64,000 bases of DNA from Begonia masoniana (GCA_022432975.1 CM039511.1:25535153-25599152); one strand, 5' to 3'. Shown: positions 47,299 through 56,656, numbered from the stretch's first letter. Notes: generated by a model from the letters alone, not told the origin. A program made the numbers and translations.

Positions 47299-50094
47299 TG
47301 TAACACCCGACATTTCGGCCAGGTGATTTTCTGACCATTTTCATTGTCACCCTCTTATTTAACCTTTATGATTTAAAATTTAATGTTAAGACAATTATTA
47401 CAAGTTAAGTAAACTAGGTTGGGTGGCAGTTTTGTAAATTAAAATCGATGGATTTAGTATAAATAGGAAATGGAAACCTTAAATCTCATTTATTGCCACT
47501 GTAGCCGACATTCCCTCTCGGCGATTTCTTCTCTTCCAAGTTCTTGCTCTCGGCTACCAGAACTTTCCTCTGCCGACGACCGGTTTCGAGCTTGCTTTTC
47601 TCTGCAAATCCACACCCGAGGTATGAAATGGACAATGTAGTCATTCATTAGTAAATAGAGCTCTATTTTCAGCTCGGCACTGAGTTCGGATTTTTAGCAG
47701 TGGCCGAGCAGGTTGTGATTTTCTTAATCTGAGAGTAAAAATGTCATCCCGAATCGATTCTGAGTATTTAAGTAACCAACTCGGATTTAATCAATGGTAA
47801 AACCTGTCCACCTAGTTTCGGATTTCAGACTGCAGTGTGTCAAACAGAGGAATCGGAATGACTTTAGCTATTAGATCCTAGGATGGTTTATGATTAGGAC
47901 TACTAGGACTTTGTTTTAATTACTGTAATGTACATGTTTTAGGTGAAGAAGTTAAAGAAAGGAAGCTCGGATTGCTAAGGAATCCAGGTAAGTGAATGTG
48001 TTAAGATTTCCAGCCACTAGGGCCCTACACCGCAAGGGTATTAGGAAATCACTGAAATGTTAACTTGTTGACTATGATTTGTTATTTCCACGACATGAAG
48101 AAGTTGTGTAAGTAAATGTAAAGTTACAGGATGTTCTACTTGTCCTTATGGTATGACTTTTCTCTGTGAACCTCATGTCTATGCATTATGCCCACGCTTA
48201 TGATTAAGTAGAGAACATGAAAAGTAAATGTAACCATAATTAAGTGCAGAACGGGGAAAAGACTATGCTATGTATGACTCGCGAATTCTCCCACTGGTGG
48301 AGGCCGAGTAATGATATGTATGACTCGCGAAATCTCCCACTGGTGGAGGCCGAGTAATGATATGTATGGCTCGCGAATTTTCCCACTGGGGAGGCCGAGT
48401 GATGTATCATGGTTGCCGCGATAGGCAAATGATTATGCATGACTGCCGCGATAGGCAAATGACTATGTACCCCTGTCTTCCTCCCTCGTTCCCTGCCTTA
48501 ATACATGTTATGTAAATGATAAAGATGAACATGAATGAAGAATGGTTTACGAATTATGTCTCTTTAAATTGTATATTCATGTATATCTGTCAGCATGCAT
48601 TCCTTACTAAGCATTAGGCTTATAGTTAAACCTTATGGTGTAGGTGAAGAAGGTTCAGGTGAGGATGTTATGTGCAAAGAGGACGCTTAAGGCTGGTTGC
48701 TGGAGGATGCTCAAGGTGACAGTGCGGGGCTGGAGAGGCGATTTATGACCCCTGGTTTAAACTCTCATGTTACAGTAAGTTAAAGGATATGGTAGATTAA
48801 GTAGGATGAGATTATTTTAAAACATTGAGTTTGAAACCGTCTAGTGGATCACTGAGTCAGGGAATGGTTATATAGATTTATGAATGATCTGTTGCTTAAG
48901 TCTTCAGCTATATGCATTTGGACGAGTTGTGTTTTCTTCCAGTTGAAAGGAGTCCTTTGATGTTTTAGTGTTCTCTACCGTAAGACGGAAGCTGGATGAG
49001 GCAATCTTCCGGCTGACGTCATCGGCAAATGCCGAATGTTAGAGTTTGATGGTTTAGTCTTCCGGCTGACGTCATCGGCAGATGCCGAAGGATAATTGTT
49101 TGATGGTTTAGTCTTCCGGATGACGTCACCGGAAGATGAAGAAAATGTGTTTTGTCGATTAGCGACCGGATGATGTTTTAATTTAGCACGGGAGACCCAC
49201 GTGTTCACCGGAAGATGAAAAATGTGTTTTGTCGATTAGCGACCGGATGATGTTTTAATTTAGCATGTGAGACCCACGTGTTCACCGGAAGATGAAAAAT
49301 GTGTTTTGTCGATTAGCGACCGGATGATGTTTTAATTTAGCACGCGAGACTCACGTGTTCACCGGAAGATGAAAAATGTGTTTTGTCGATTAGCGACCGG
49401 ATGATGTTTTAATTTAGCACGCGAGACTCACGTGTTCACCGGAAGATGAAAAATGTGTTTTGTCGATTAGCGACCGGATGATGTTTTAATTTAGCACGCG
49501 AGACTCACGTGTTCACCGGAAGATGAAGAAAATGTGTTTTGTCGATTAGCGACCGGATGATGTTTTAATTTAGCACGTGAGACCCACGTGTTCACCGGAA
49601 GATGAAGAAAATGTGTTTTGTCGATTAGCGACCGGATGATGATGTTTTAATTTAGCACGCGAGACCCACGTGTCCACCGGAAGATGTCTCCTTTTAGGTG
49701 ACGTTAAGCGAGTCACGCGTAATGCACGTGATGACCGGACGACTAAATTTCTGAGGGCTGTCAACGCATGCAACCCATGCAAACCCGAGTGGTATTATGT
49801 TAAGAGAATTGAGGATACCTCCTCTTTTCCCGGAATTGTCAAGAAACCAATGACCGAGTCTAGTCGCTCGACTCTGTGAAAGTTTGAGCCGACGAGGCGT
49901 GGGAAGTCGGGCACGAGAGGGTTCGTTTTCCTTAATGGTTCTGCGTCTCTATTACCAGTTTAAAAAAAAATATATATATGTATAATGTGGAAGTTTGTTG
50001 TGAGATAGTAAGTGAATGTAATAATAGTAAAAGTCAGGCAAACGGTTAATGAAAGTATATGAGTACGTGACGGCTCCTGGCCGGGGTCGTTACA
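47299..50094 (+). repeat. Right (plus) LTR of chimera P (2796 bp)
   Basis: TGTAACACCCGACATTTC to CCGGGGTCGTTACA. TATAAATA at 47458-47465, mini-exon-like block 47943-47987, three diverged 46-bp-type units, and about seven 74-82 bp G-box units. Its end is fused to ATCAGAGCCTG of the Cassandra PBS rather than to a target duplication. Confidence 0.92.
49130..49690 (+). repeat. 74-82 bp tandem array with G-box pairs (P right LTR)
   Basis: About seven units carrying GTTTTGTCGATTAGCGACCGG and GTTCACCGGAAGATG. CACGTG pairs with starts 11 bp apart occur, for example 49574 and 49585. TGACGTCA sites lie just upstream (49014-49021 and nearby). Confidence 0.88.
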
Positions 50095-50159
50095 ATCAGA
50101 GCCTGTACCCAACCGGAAAGTTGGCCAACAAGGACGTTGGGCCCCCGAGGGGGGGTAAT
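50095..50159 (+). other. Cassandra internal domain: PBS remnant and polypurine tract
   Basis: ATCAGAGCCTG continues an initiator tRNA-Met-type PBS whose first bases are lost at the P junction. A CCAAC/GTTGG hairpin follows, and a G-run (CGAGGGGGGGTAA, about 50146-50158) directly precedes the right LTR. The internal domain is only about 65 bp, normal for a TRIM. Confidence 0.8.
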
Positions 50160-50326
50160 TGTGATGACCCGAATATGCACGTATAGATACGATAGCTGCA
50201 CGAACCGGAACTCGAATGGCGGTACGTCCGCGCCGGCGAACCGAAAGTTGACAGGTCGTAAAAAGTTGGTCGTCACAATCCCACATCGCTTTGAGAAGTA
50301 TGTGGAAATGAAACATATGTAAAGAG
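50160..50326 (+). repeat. Cassandra right LTR, 5' segment
   Basis: TGTGATGACCCGAATATGCA to AACATATGTAAAGAG, matching 39497-39663. It ends with AAGAG (50322-50326), one copy of the target duplication of the solo LTR that follows. Confidence 0.9.
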
Positions 50327-52627
50327 TGTAACACCCGGGATTTTTTCCTCAAGGTGTATTGCTTTAGATAGTTATGGATCTCAGAATTATCTAAATTAGA
50401 AATGAAAAATTTGATAGTCAACTTAAAGAAATTTAACGAGTTATTTAATTTATTAAAAACTTGGGATTTTATTTGGAAGAGGATTTCTAAAATTTTAGGT
50501 CGAGTGGACGCGAACTTAACGGAATTACGGAAGTTCAAATATGTGAGGGCAAATTAGTAATTTAGCTTAAATAAAATAAAATAACATTTAATTTTTATAT
50601 TAAAAACATAATGGCTTCGCGAAGAAGCCATTCCGTTTTCTTCAGCCGAGCTCCCGACGAGAGGGAGAACCCGAGTGGCGTCCATGCTCTGGCGATCACC
50701 GCCGATTTATGAGGTTTTCTTGTCAGGCGACGACGGCAAGCACGGCGAGCGAGTTCCAGCCTGTCTCCTCGCACAAACAGTCCGGTAAGCTCGATTTCCC
50801 TTGTTTTCCTCTCTGTTCGAGGGCGTGAGTGATGAGCCAGTTTTGGCTCCGATCACCGGCGGTTTCTGGTTGTTTTCGGCGTGGGTTTGTCAACCCTTGG
50901 GCCGGCTTTCATCGCCTGGCCGTGATAAGCCTCGTTTGGGCAAAATTCAGTGAAGCCCGATTTGGGCATTTCAAGTTTGGTGATATGTAGTCTCGGGATA
51001 TTGATTTTTTATGCTAATTGAGGGTGTGGGTGGTCGATTGGTGAGGAATTAGGCGAAAATTGATGAAAAATCAAAATAGGGAAAATTCCGGGTAAATGGC
51101 AGATTTGGGTTTTCTAATTTTTGACCTAGCTACAGTCGTTTGTTTTAAAATTTCTTTTGGCAGGTTAAAATAGGTTATTAGAGGAGTACGTGGCCGCTGG
51201 AATCGTTTGATTCCGATAACCGACGCAAAAGTTACGTGCGTTCAAAGTTTTGGGTCGGTTTTTACCGAACCCAAATTAGTGACCCGTTTAGTTAGGTTTT
51301 AGTTGGATTAGGCTAAAAATAGTAGTTTGAGAGTAATTGGTGAATGTAGGCTTGATTTTAATGAAATTTGCATGTTTGTCGTAGGTCGAGCCATAGGTGA
51401 TGTGATGTGTTAAACCCAGCGAGCTAGGACGCCAGGTAAGTAATGGATTGTATGTTTTGTCGCCTTCGGGCCTACACCACGGAATGGTTGGATTTATTGT
51501 TTTATTATTTGATAGTGTGTTGTTTTATAGTGCAGAAATGAATTGCTTGGTTGTTGTTGTTTAGGGTTGAGTGTTGTGTGAGTGGCATGTGTTATGTTTA
51601 TATTGTTTGGGGTTTGATAGTTGTGTTGTTTATTTGGAGTAGGATTTATTGTTTGATAATTGTGTTGTTGTTGTTTGGTGTTTGAGTATTATGTGAGTGG
51701 CATGAGTCATGTTTCAACTACGAAAATAAGTGTTGAGGTATGATGTGAATGGTAAGCATGAAATGTGTAAGGAAGCACTAGAGAGTTAAATGCCTCGATG
51801 TTAAAGTGCATGACGCACTAGAGGATTTAACGTCTTGATGTTAAAGTGCAGGAAGCACTAGAGAGTTAAATGCCTCGATGTTAAAGTGCATGACGCACTA
51901 GAGGATTTAACGTCTCGATGTTAAAGTGCAAGTGGCACTAGAGAGTTAAATGCCTCGATGTTAAAGTGCATGACGCACTAGAGGATTTAACGTCTGTGGC
52001 GCATGGAGCATGCCGGTGTGGGCAATTGTCAGGGCGACTCAACCATGGTCTTCGGGAGAATGTGGGACTTTGTATTTCGATAGTTTATTGTAGATGTCTG
52101 GTTGTGGGAATGATGGGATTATGTGTCTCTTTTCGGTTGATGTTTTGAGAGTTATTGTATAGCTATTTGTATTGTTGTATATAGTCATAGTTAAGAGTGA
52201 TGCGTCGCCCTATACTGTGAATTTTCTTCACTTAGGGATGTTAGTAGTATAGTTTCTCTCTTTATTGTTATTTGGAGATTTCGTATGCTGGATAGTTGAG
52301 TAGATAGTTAAGTAAGAATATTCTGGATTGGTTGGGATTTATTTGTTTGCAGGTACCTAGCATTTTGGAGGTGCCATTTTCAGGTGTTACTTTACCGAAA
52401 TTTTCGGAAAGGACGCCGTTGTGCTTAAAGGTTAGGAGTAAGGGAATTAGGGAGTCTAGGCAGGTAGGTATGACATAAGAGTGTTTCGAGAGATTTAGTT
52501 TTAAATTTTGCTATGTCAGTTTTATTTGATATTTTAGGGTTTGACAATTTTATTTTAAATTATGTTTTAACGTGGGATTGGTTAGCAAAGTAGCTCTCCG
52601 AGCCAGGGTGGGTTCGGGGGCGTTACA
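50327..52627 (+). repeat. Solo LTR (2301 bp, plus) in Cassandra right LTR
   Basis: TGTAACACCCGGGATTTTTT to GGGGGCGTTACA, flanked by exact AAGAG duplications (50322-50326, 52628-52632). Related to the element A LTR by shared blocks (GCCGAGCTCCCGACGA, TTATTAGAGGAGTACGTGG, GGAATCGTTTGATTCCGATA). Contains a 9-bp stem-loop near 50611, a mini-exon-like block (51385-51435) and a 40-bp tandem array. No coding content. Confidence 0.92.
51775..51995 (+). repeat. 40-bp tandem array, two alternating subtypes
   Basis: Six units, all starting GCACTA (51775, 51815, 51855, 51895, 51935, 51975). They alternate between GAGAGTTAAATGCCTCGATG and GAGGATTTAACGTCTCGATG forms, a higher-order 80-bp period. Confidence 0.92.
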
Positions 52628-52841
52628 AAGAGACCCTCCCAAGATAGTAAGACGCGTTTTGGAGCATGATTGGCAACGGATCTCATAAGAACTCCGAAGT
52701 TAAAAGTGCTTCGGCGAGAGCAATCCCAGGTTGGGTGGCCTTCTGGGAAGTTCTCGCCAAACAAAGCCGTGAGGGGAGATATTGGGCTACTGCCCAATCC
52801 CCAGAGCGGACAATATCTTGCTGAGAAAATAGGTCGTTACA
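52628..52841 (+). repeat. Cassandra right LTR, 3' segment
   Basis: Starts with the second AAGAG copy, continues ACCCTCCCAAGATAGTAAGA, contains the 5S-like domain, and ends AGGTCGTTACA followed by the element's CCACC duplication. Confidence 0.9.
52678..52756 (+). promoter_or_regulatory. 5S rRNA-like domain with Pol III internal control region
   Basis: AGAACTCCGAAGTTAA, GTGCTTCGGCGAGAG, GGTTGGGTGGCC and TTCTGGGAAGTTCTCG follow in the order and spacing of plant 5S rRNA (box A-like 52697-52710, box C-like 52729-52753). Several positions differ from functional 5S, so this is a 5S-derived LTR domain, not a 5S gene. In Cassandra elements this region is known to retain the Pol III promoter. Confidence 0.88.
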
Positions 52842-52892
52842 CCACCGGTCTGGTCCGGTTCCCAGTCCACGGTCCAGTCCTGCCCACCCCTA

Positions 52893-53164
52893 CTCTTGTC
52901 CTATTAAAAGACCAAAACACCCTTGTCGAATGAACCAACTTTTGGCCACCCTGAACAATTCAAGGCCGATCGATCGGCCATCTTCAAGCAATCTATCAGC
53001 CACCGTTATGCATTTTATTTTTATTTTTAAATCATCAAATTTTGTATATTACGTTATTCTTTCTTCGATCCACAAATTAAAACATATATTTTTACATTCA
53101 TTTCCACAATATATCCTCAATATACTTTTAAAATTGAGTTCTACAATTTTTTTAAACCGTTACA
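52893..53164 (-). repeat. Element G 3' LTR, U3-side segment
   Basis: On the minus strand it begins TGTAACGGTTTAAAAAAATTG at 53164, right after the PPT. It contains GGCCGATCGATCGGCC near 52962-52977 and ends at the hAT terminus. Confidence 0.7.
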
Positions 53165-53180
53165 TTCTTCCCCCCCTTAA
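53165..53180 (-). other. Polypurine tract of element G
   Basis: TTAAGGGGGGGAAGAA on the minus strand directly before the LTR start. Confidence 0.8.
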
Positions 53181-53904
53181 GAAAGTTTCGTCCTGAAATT
53201 TCTTTTTAACCCAGTTCTCAAAATAAAACTTGAGAATACTTTTTTCAAATCTCATTTTTAAATTCTCATTCATCATCACTACCTCAAGTGCTTGCTCGAT
53301 AAGCAAAAATCTCTCAACCATATCTGAATACGACTCGAGTTTTAAGGCTACAAGTCTGCTAAAAATACCCCACCTAAGACATTACTCAAATTGCTGAGCC
53401 TTACTAGCTTCAATAGGAATAAACTGCCCCGCATACCTTGACAATTCCTCAAATTTGGTTTGATAATCCAAAACACTCATGTCCCTTTGGGTCAACTCTA
53501 AAAATTCCTTAGTTTTGGCTTGTCTAACATATTTAGTAAAATATTTCTCCAAAAATACGTTCTCAAACTATTCCCAACTACATTGGTCACCTAGGGATAC
53601 TTTAGTCTGATCCCATCACTCATCTGCTTTTTCATCTAATTGATTTACGGCGACCCTAACCTTGAACTCATTCAGAATTCCTACTAATTCAAACTTCTTC
53701 TTAATTTGCCTCAACCACTCCTCTGCTATGGCTGGATCACTATTTCCTGTGAACACTGGAGGTTTAGTTTTCTAAAACCTATCCAACAACTTCATCTCAG
53801 TCGAATTCGTACTCTCAACGATTTCGTTGCATTGCTGAGCAACGATCCTAGTCACGATATCTGTTAGAGCTATAATAGCTCTTCGCATCTCCGTAATCTC
53901 ATCA

Positions 53905-56106
53905 TGTGACGCCCCGAGTTATCTGAACCCGGTTCGTTACACAAAAGTTCGTACATGACTAAGAAATCTCAACTGTATATTTTTTTTTAAAACTTTGCTA
54001 AACATTCAACATTTGACATAAGCTAAAATTTCAAAACATTTAAAACTTGCAGCGGAAATCTTTTGGACAACAATAGAGTTAAACAAAACTATGAACATTG
54101 TTTGAAACGTAAGAGATAAACGGCTAAAAAGAAATAGAGTTTTAAATCGTGAAATACTTGGGAAGTCGCAGAAGTCAAACGCATCTGCCAATGGATAAAG
54201 TCAACGTAAGAAGCAGAAAAAAAAACAAATAGAAGGCTTCTGCCGATGACGTGGACCAGAAGAGTTGGAAACAGAAGACATCTCTCGGTTGACAGTATCT
54301 ACCGATGACGTCAGCCGGATAAATCAATTACCCAACATCAACCGATCGCAAAACGACAAAGCATAATACTCACTCATACCGATAGTGCAAAATCTACATC
54401 TTCCGATAGAATTAAACCTACATCATCCGATGGCTTTTCTGAAGACATCTTCCGATAGAATTAAACCTACATCATCCGATGGCTTTTCTGAAGACATCTT
54501 CCGATAGAGTTAAACCTACATCATCCGATGGCTTTTCTGAAGACATCTTCCGATAAAGTTAAACCTACATCATCCGTTGCCTTTTCTGAAGACATCTTCC
54601 GATAGAGTTAAACCTACATCATCCGATGGCTTTTCTGAAGACATCTTCCGATAGAATTTAACCTACATCATCCGATGGCTTTTCTGAAGACATCTTCCGA
54701 TAGAAAACAGAGCAACACTTCAACTATTTCTTGCCATGCAAGCACAACTTTAAGTACAGAAAAGAATTTACTTATTTCACCACAACCATTCAAAAACAAT
54801 TCAAATCATTGCATTACTCAAGTCCAGTATAATCCAGTGTTATAAACCAACGGAATACTATTATCAGAAAAGTCTCAAAGTACTTTTTGAAAACATCAAA
54901 GCAATTTCTATCATCAGAAAGTTTAACATACTCAAATTGAAATCATTGTCCACTAAACCTTCACAACCACTGACACCAGTTAAACCGCCCAATCAGATGC
55001 CAGATCGATGCCTGATTGCACCCCTCCAACCTGCCTAGTCCTCAACCAACTCAGAGAATTCACCTGCGGTATCCTCAACACCTACATCATCAAAACTCAT
55101 CTATTAGCCTAATGCTAAGTAAGTAAAGCAGTAATGAAATAAAATGCTGAAACATAAATTCCTAAACATGCAATTTCTACTTTCTCATCTCAGTTGCATT
55201 CACGTTCATTCATAAGCTGATCTGATCCCTCAGTTCCCTAGGGAAGTGGATCAATTTTTCCAATGTTATACATCCTCTACTCGATTAAGGGGCGGATGAA
55301 TTCCCTTAATAGCTGATCTGATCCCTCTGTTCCCTTGGGAGTGGGATCAATCCTCCCAATGTTATAAATCCCTTCATAAGTTAAGGGGTGGATTAGTTCC
55401 CTTAATAGTTTGTCAGTCACATTCAGTTCATGCCTTACCATCCTTACATGGAAATTCATTTTCGTAATCTTAAAAAAAAACATGATGCATGACATACAAA
55501 ATCATTCACAAGATACATAACCCTACTGTTTTGTGATGTAGGCCCAAAGACACATGCATACTTTACTTACCTTGCTTCTGGAAATTGTCTAGTCGCTAGC
55601 TACTTCGGAAATCTGCTCACCTAAGTTCATAATAGAATATAAATCAAAACTTCACTAAACCTCACCAAGAATCAAACAGTGGTTCGAGGAATCCAGTTAG
55701 AAACTCTACTACCCGAGTATCCCCTCTTTATCACTAAAACCCGAATCTACGCTCAATCTCAGCATCCTTAAAATCCTCACATTGTACCCTTCAGGTATTT
55801 AACCACTATATCATAAGAGAAATGAGGAAAACTTACCTAAGTCGAAGGAGAATCGGGCGAGGAAAATCGCCTAGAGAGCTCGGCTGCTTGAGCTGAAAAC
55901 TCGAAGAGAAAGGTATGAAATGATGGCGGCTACAGTGCATTAAACTCAATCCCTCTTTCCTTAAATACGCTATCCACTTTTAAAAATGTAATTTACTCTA
56001 ATGCCCTTGTGAGTCTAATCATTCAATAACCCTACTTAAATTATTGACTAATCAAGTGTATACCATTAATAATAAAAGAGTTGGTTTGATAGAACCGGGT
56101 GTTACA
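53905..56106 (-). repeat. Solo LTR (2202 bp, minus) in G gag
   Basis: On the minus strand TGTAACACCCGGTTCTATCA at 56106 to CTCGGGGCGTCACA at 53905, with exact CATCA duplications (53900-53904, 56107-56111). Carries the mini-exon-like block (55620-55571), a TGACGTCA site (54306-54313), a 49-bp array and a repeated GGATCAATTT/TCCCTTAATAG region near 55250-55410. No coding content. Confidence 0.92.
54395..54704 (-). repeat. 49-bp tandem array
   Basis: Six units of CCTACATCATCCGATGGCTT followed by TTCTGAAGACATCTTCCGAT and AGAATTAAA, with a few variants. CATCATCCGAT and CATCTTCCGAT echo the CATCATCCGGT/CATCTTCCGGT cores of the P, E and H arrays. Confidence 0.92.
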
Positions 56107-56264
56107 CATCATCCAAATTTTTATTCCCACTTGCAGATCCTTCTCCGTCCATCTACAAATAAATCACATATTAATCAGATAAACGTTCACCAACAAGGCA
56201 ATACATGAGACATTCTAAATATAGTTACTAACTTCCCCCCAACAAGTTAGAACTATGATAGATA

Positions 56265-56276
56265 GCTCTGATACCA
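56265..56276 (-). other. Primer binding site of element G
   Basis: TGGTATCAGAGC on the minus strand, three bases after the LTR end at 56280. Confidence 0.88.
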
Positions 56277-56279
56277 TAC

Positions 56280-56656
56280 TGACAGGGCCCGATTCCTCTC
56301 CGAATTGGATCCCGACAAATCAGGATTCCCGAGGTAGGAAATTTAAACCAACGACAACGATGACGACCTAGTCAACTAATAGACATTCCCTAAGTGGGAA
56401 CCTTTACACACAATCCTACCTAGCATCCCAAATTAAGATATTATCATCAATTCAATCCAACCAAAAGATATATATTTCATAAATTGAAATATCCACATCA
56501 TCATTCTCATCAATCTTTACATCAAAATACTCACGCGGAAGCTAAACAAAATAAATACATAAATCAATCACGACATTTGACTTTACAACCCAAAAGTCCT
56601 ATGCCTCTTTGTACACTGTACTTTGCCTTGGTTTCTCCGTACGGGTGAACTATAAC
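56280..56656 (-). repeat. Element G 5' LTR, U5-side portion
   Basis: Matches 18315-18690 closely and is cut at 56656 by element E; the remainder should lie right of the window. Confidence 0.82.

Larger units (their letters stand above)
39721..50094. mobile_element. Chimera P: two 3' parts of one gypsy family joined head to head
   Basis: The left arm (39721-43792) is minus strand: LTR, PPT and the 3' end of pol. From about 43793 the sequence is plus strand: end of gag, protease, RT, RNase H, integrase, PPT and LTR to 50094. The outer ends are both LTR 3' termini. The left arm and 46279-50094 are inverted copies of about 4 kb separated by about 2.5 kb. Both halves closely match element E. The junction joins integrase sequence to gag zinc-knuckle sequence with about 2 bp of shared sequence. 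No target duplication is seen at the outer ends. Confidence 0.88.
39497..52841 (+). mobile_element. Cassandra-type TRIM retrotransposon with 5S rRNA-like LTRs, interrupted twice
   Basis: It begins TGTGATGACCCGAATATG and ends AGGTCGTTACA, with CCACC duplicated exactly at 39492-39496 and 52842-52846 in hAT subterminal sequence. Left LTR fragment 39497-39720, internal domain 50095-50159, right LTR 50160-50326 plus 52628-52841. The LTR carries a stretch closely resembling plant 5S rRNA, the hallmark of Cassandra. It encodes no protein, so it depends on other elements. The gypsy chimera P replaces the rest of the left LTR and a solo LTR splits the right LTR. Confidence 0.88.
22800..52892 (-). mobile_element. 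hAT-superfamily DNA transposon, split by retrotransposon insertions
   Basis: Terminal inverted repeats TAGGGGTGGGCA (22800-22811) and TGCCCACCCCTA (52881-52892) are of hAT type. The 8-bp flanks TTCTTATG and CTCTTGTC match at five positions, a weak, possibly eroded target duplication. Just inside both ends are GC-rich clusters of GGTCCGGT/GGACCG motifs (22816-22940, 39360-39490 and 52847-52880), a usual hAT subterminal feature. A transposase pseudogene lies on the minus strand. Without insertions the element would be about 4.4 kb, normal for an autonomous hAT. Insertions: LTR I plus H (24100-36399) and Cassandra (39497-52841). Confidence 0.85.
53190..56152 (-). pseudogene. Element G gag, split by a solo LTR and interrupted by stops
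   Basis: The ATG at 56152 (minus) opens MDGEGSASGNKNLDDE; the frame continues at 53899 once the solo LTR and one CATCA copy are set aside (EITEMRRAIIALTDIV). Gag capsid motifs follow: KPPVFTGNSDPAIAEEWLRQ, FENVFLEKYFTKYVR and QTKFEELSRYAGQFIP. Stops interrupt it near 53775, 53617, 53570 and 53390. After about 53250 the sequence passes directly into FQDETFLKGG, the equivalent of the region just before the PPT in Tekay elements. There is therefore no zinc knuckle and no pol; the element was gag-only. Confidence 0.75.
18315..56656 (-). mobile_element. Element G: gag-only LTR retrotransposon (minus strand), heavily interrupted
   Basis: Its LTR U5 end (TGTCAGGGCCCGATTCCTCT) occurs at 18315 and again at 56280 (TGACAGGGCCCG), with about 370 bp of matching sequence after each. 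PBS, gag and PPT lie in order on the minus strand between. The internal region jumps from gag straight to the PPT, so it lacks protease, RT and integrase. The 3' LTR contains a solo LTR and the hAT element, gag contains a solo LTR, and the 5' LTR contains element E. Joining the three 3' LTR segments is an inference from flanking duplications and the TG/PPT edge at 53164. Confidence 0.7.

Noticed and set aside
48975..49208. 77-codon antisense frame also at 40453 and 58335
   Set aside because: Antisense to LTR transcription and overlaps the G-box tandem array; no recognisable domain.
49670..49879. 69-codon frame repeated at 58876-59085 and 40145-39936
   Set aside because: Same position in three LTRs of one family near the U5 end. 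Shared ancestry explains the conservation; amino-acid changes occur with no sign of constraint. It could be revisited with ribosome data.
52678..52756. Genuine 5S rRNA gene
   Set aside because: Several positions differ from plant 5S, the 5' and 3' ends are absent, and it sits inside a Cassandra LTR with matching ends.
54395..54704. Possible CRISPR-like array
   Set aside because: Units repeat head to tail without unique spacers, inside a plant LTR with target duplications.
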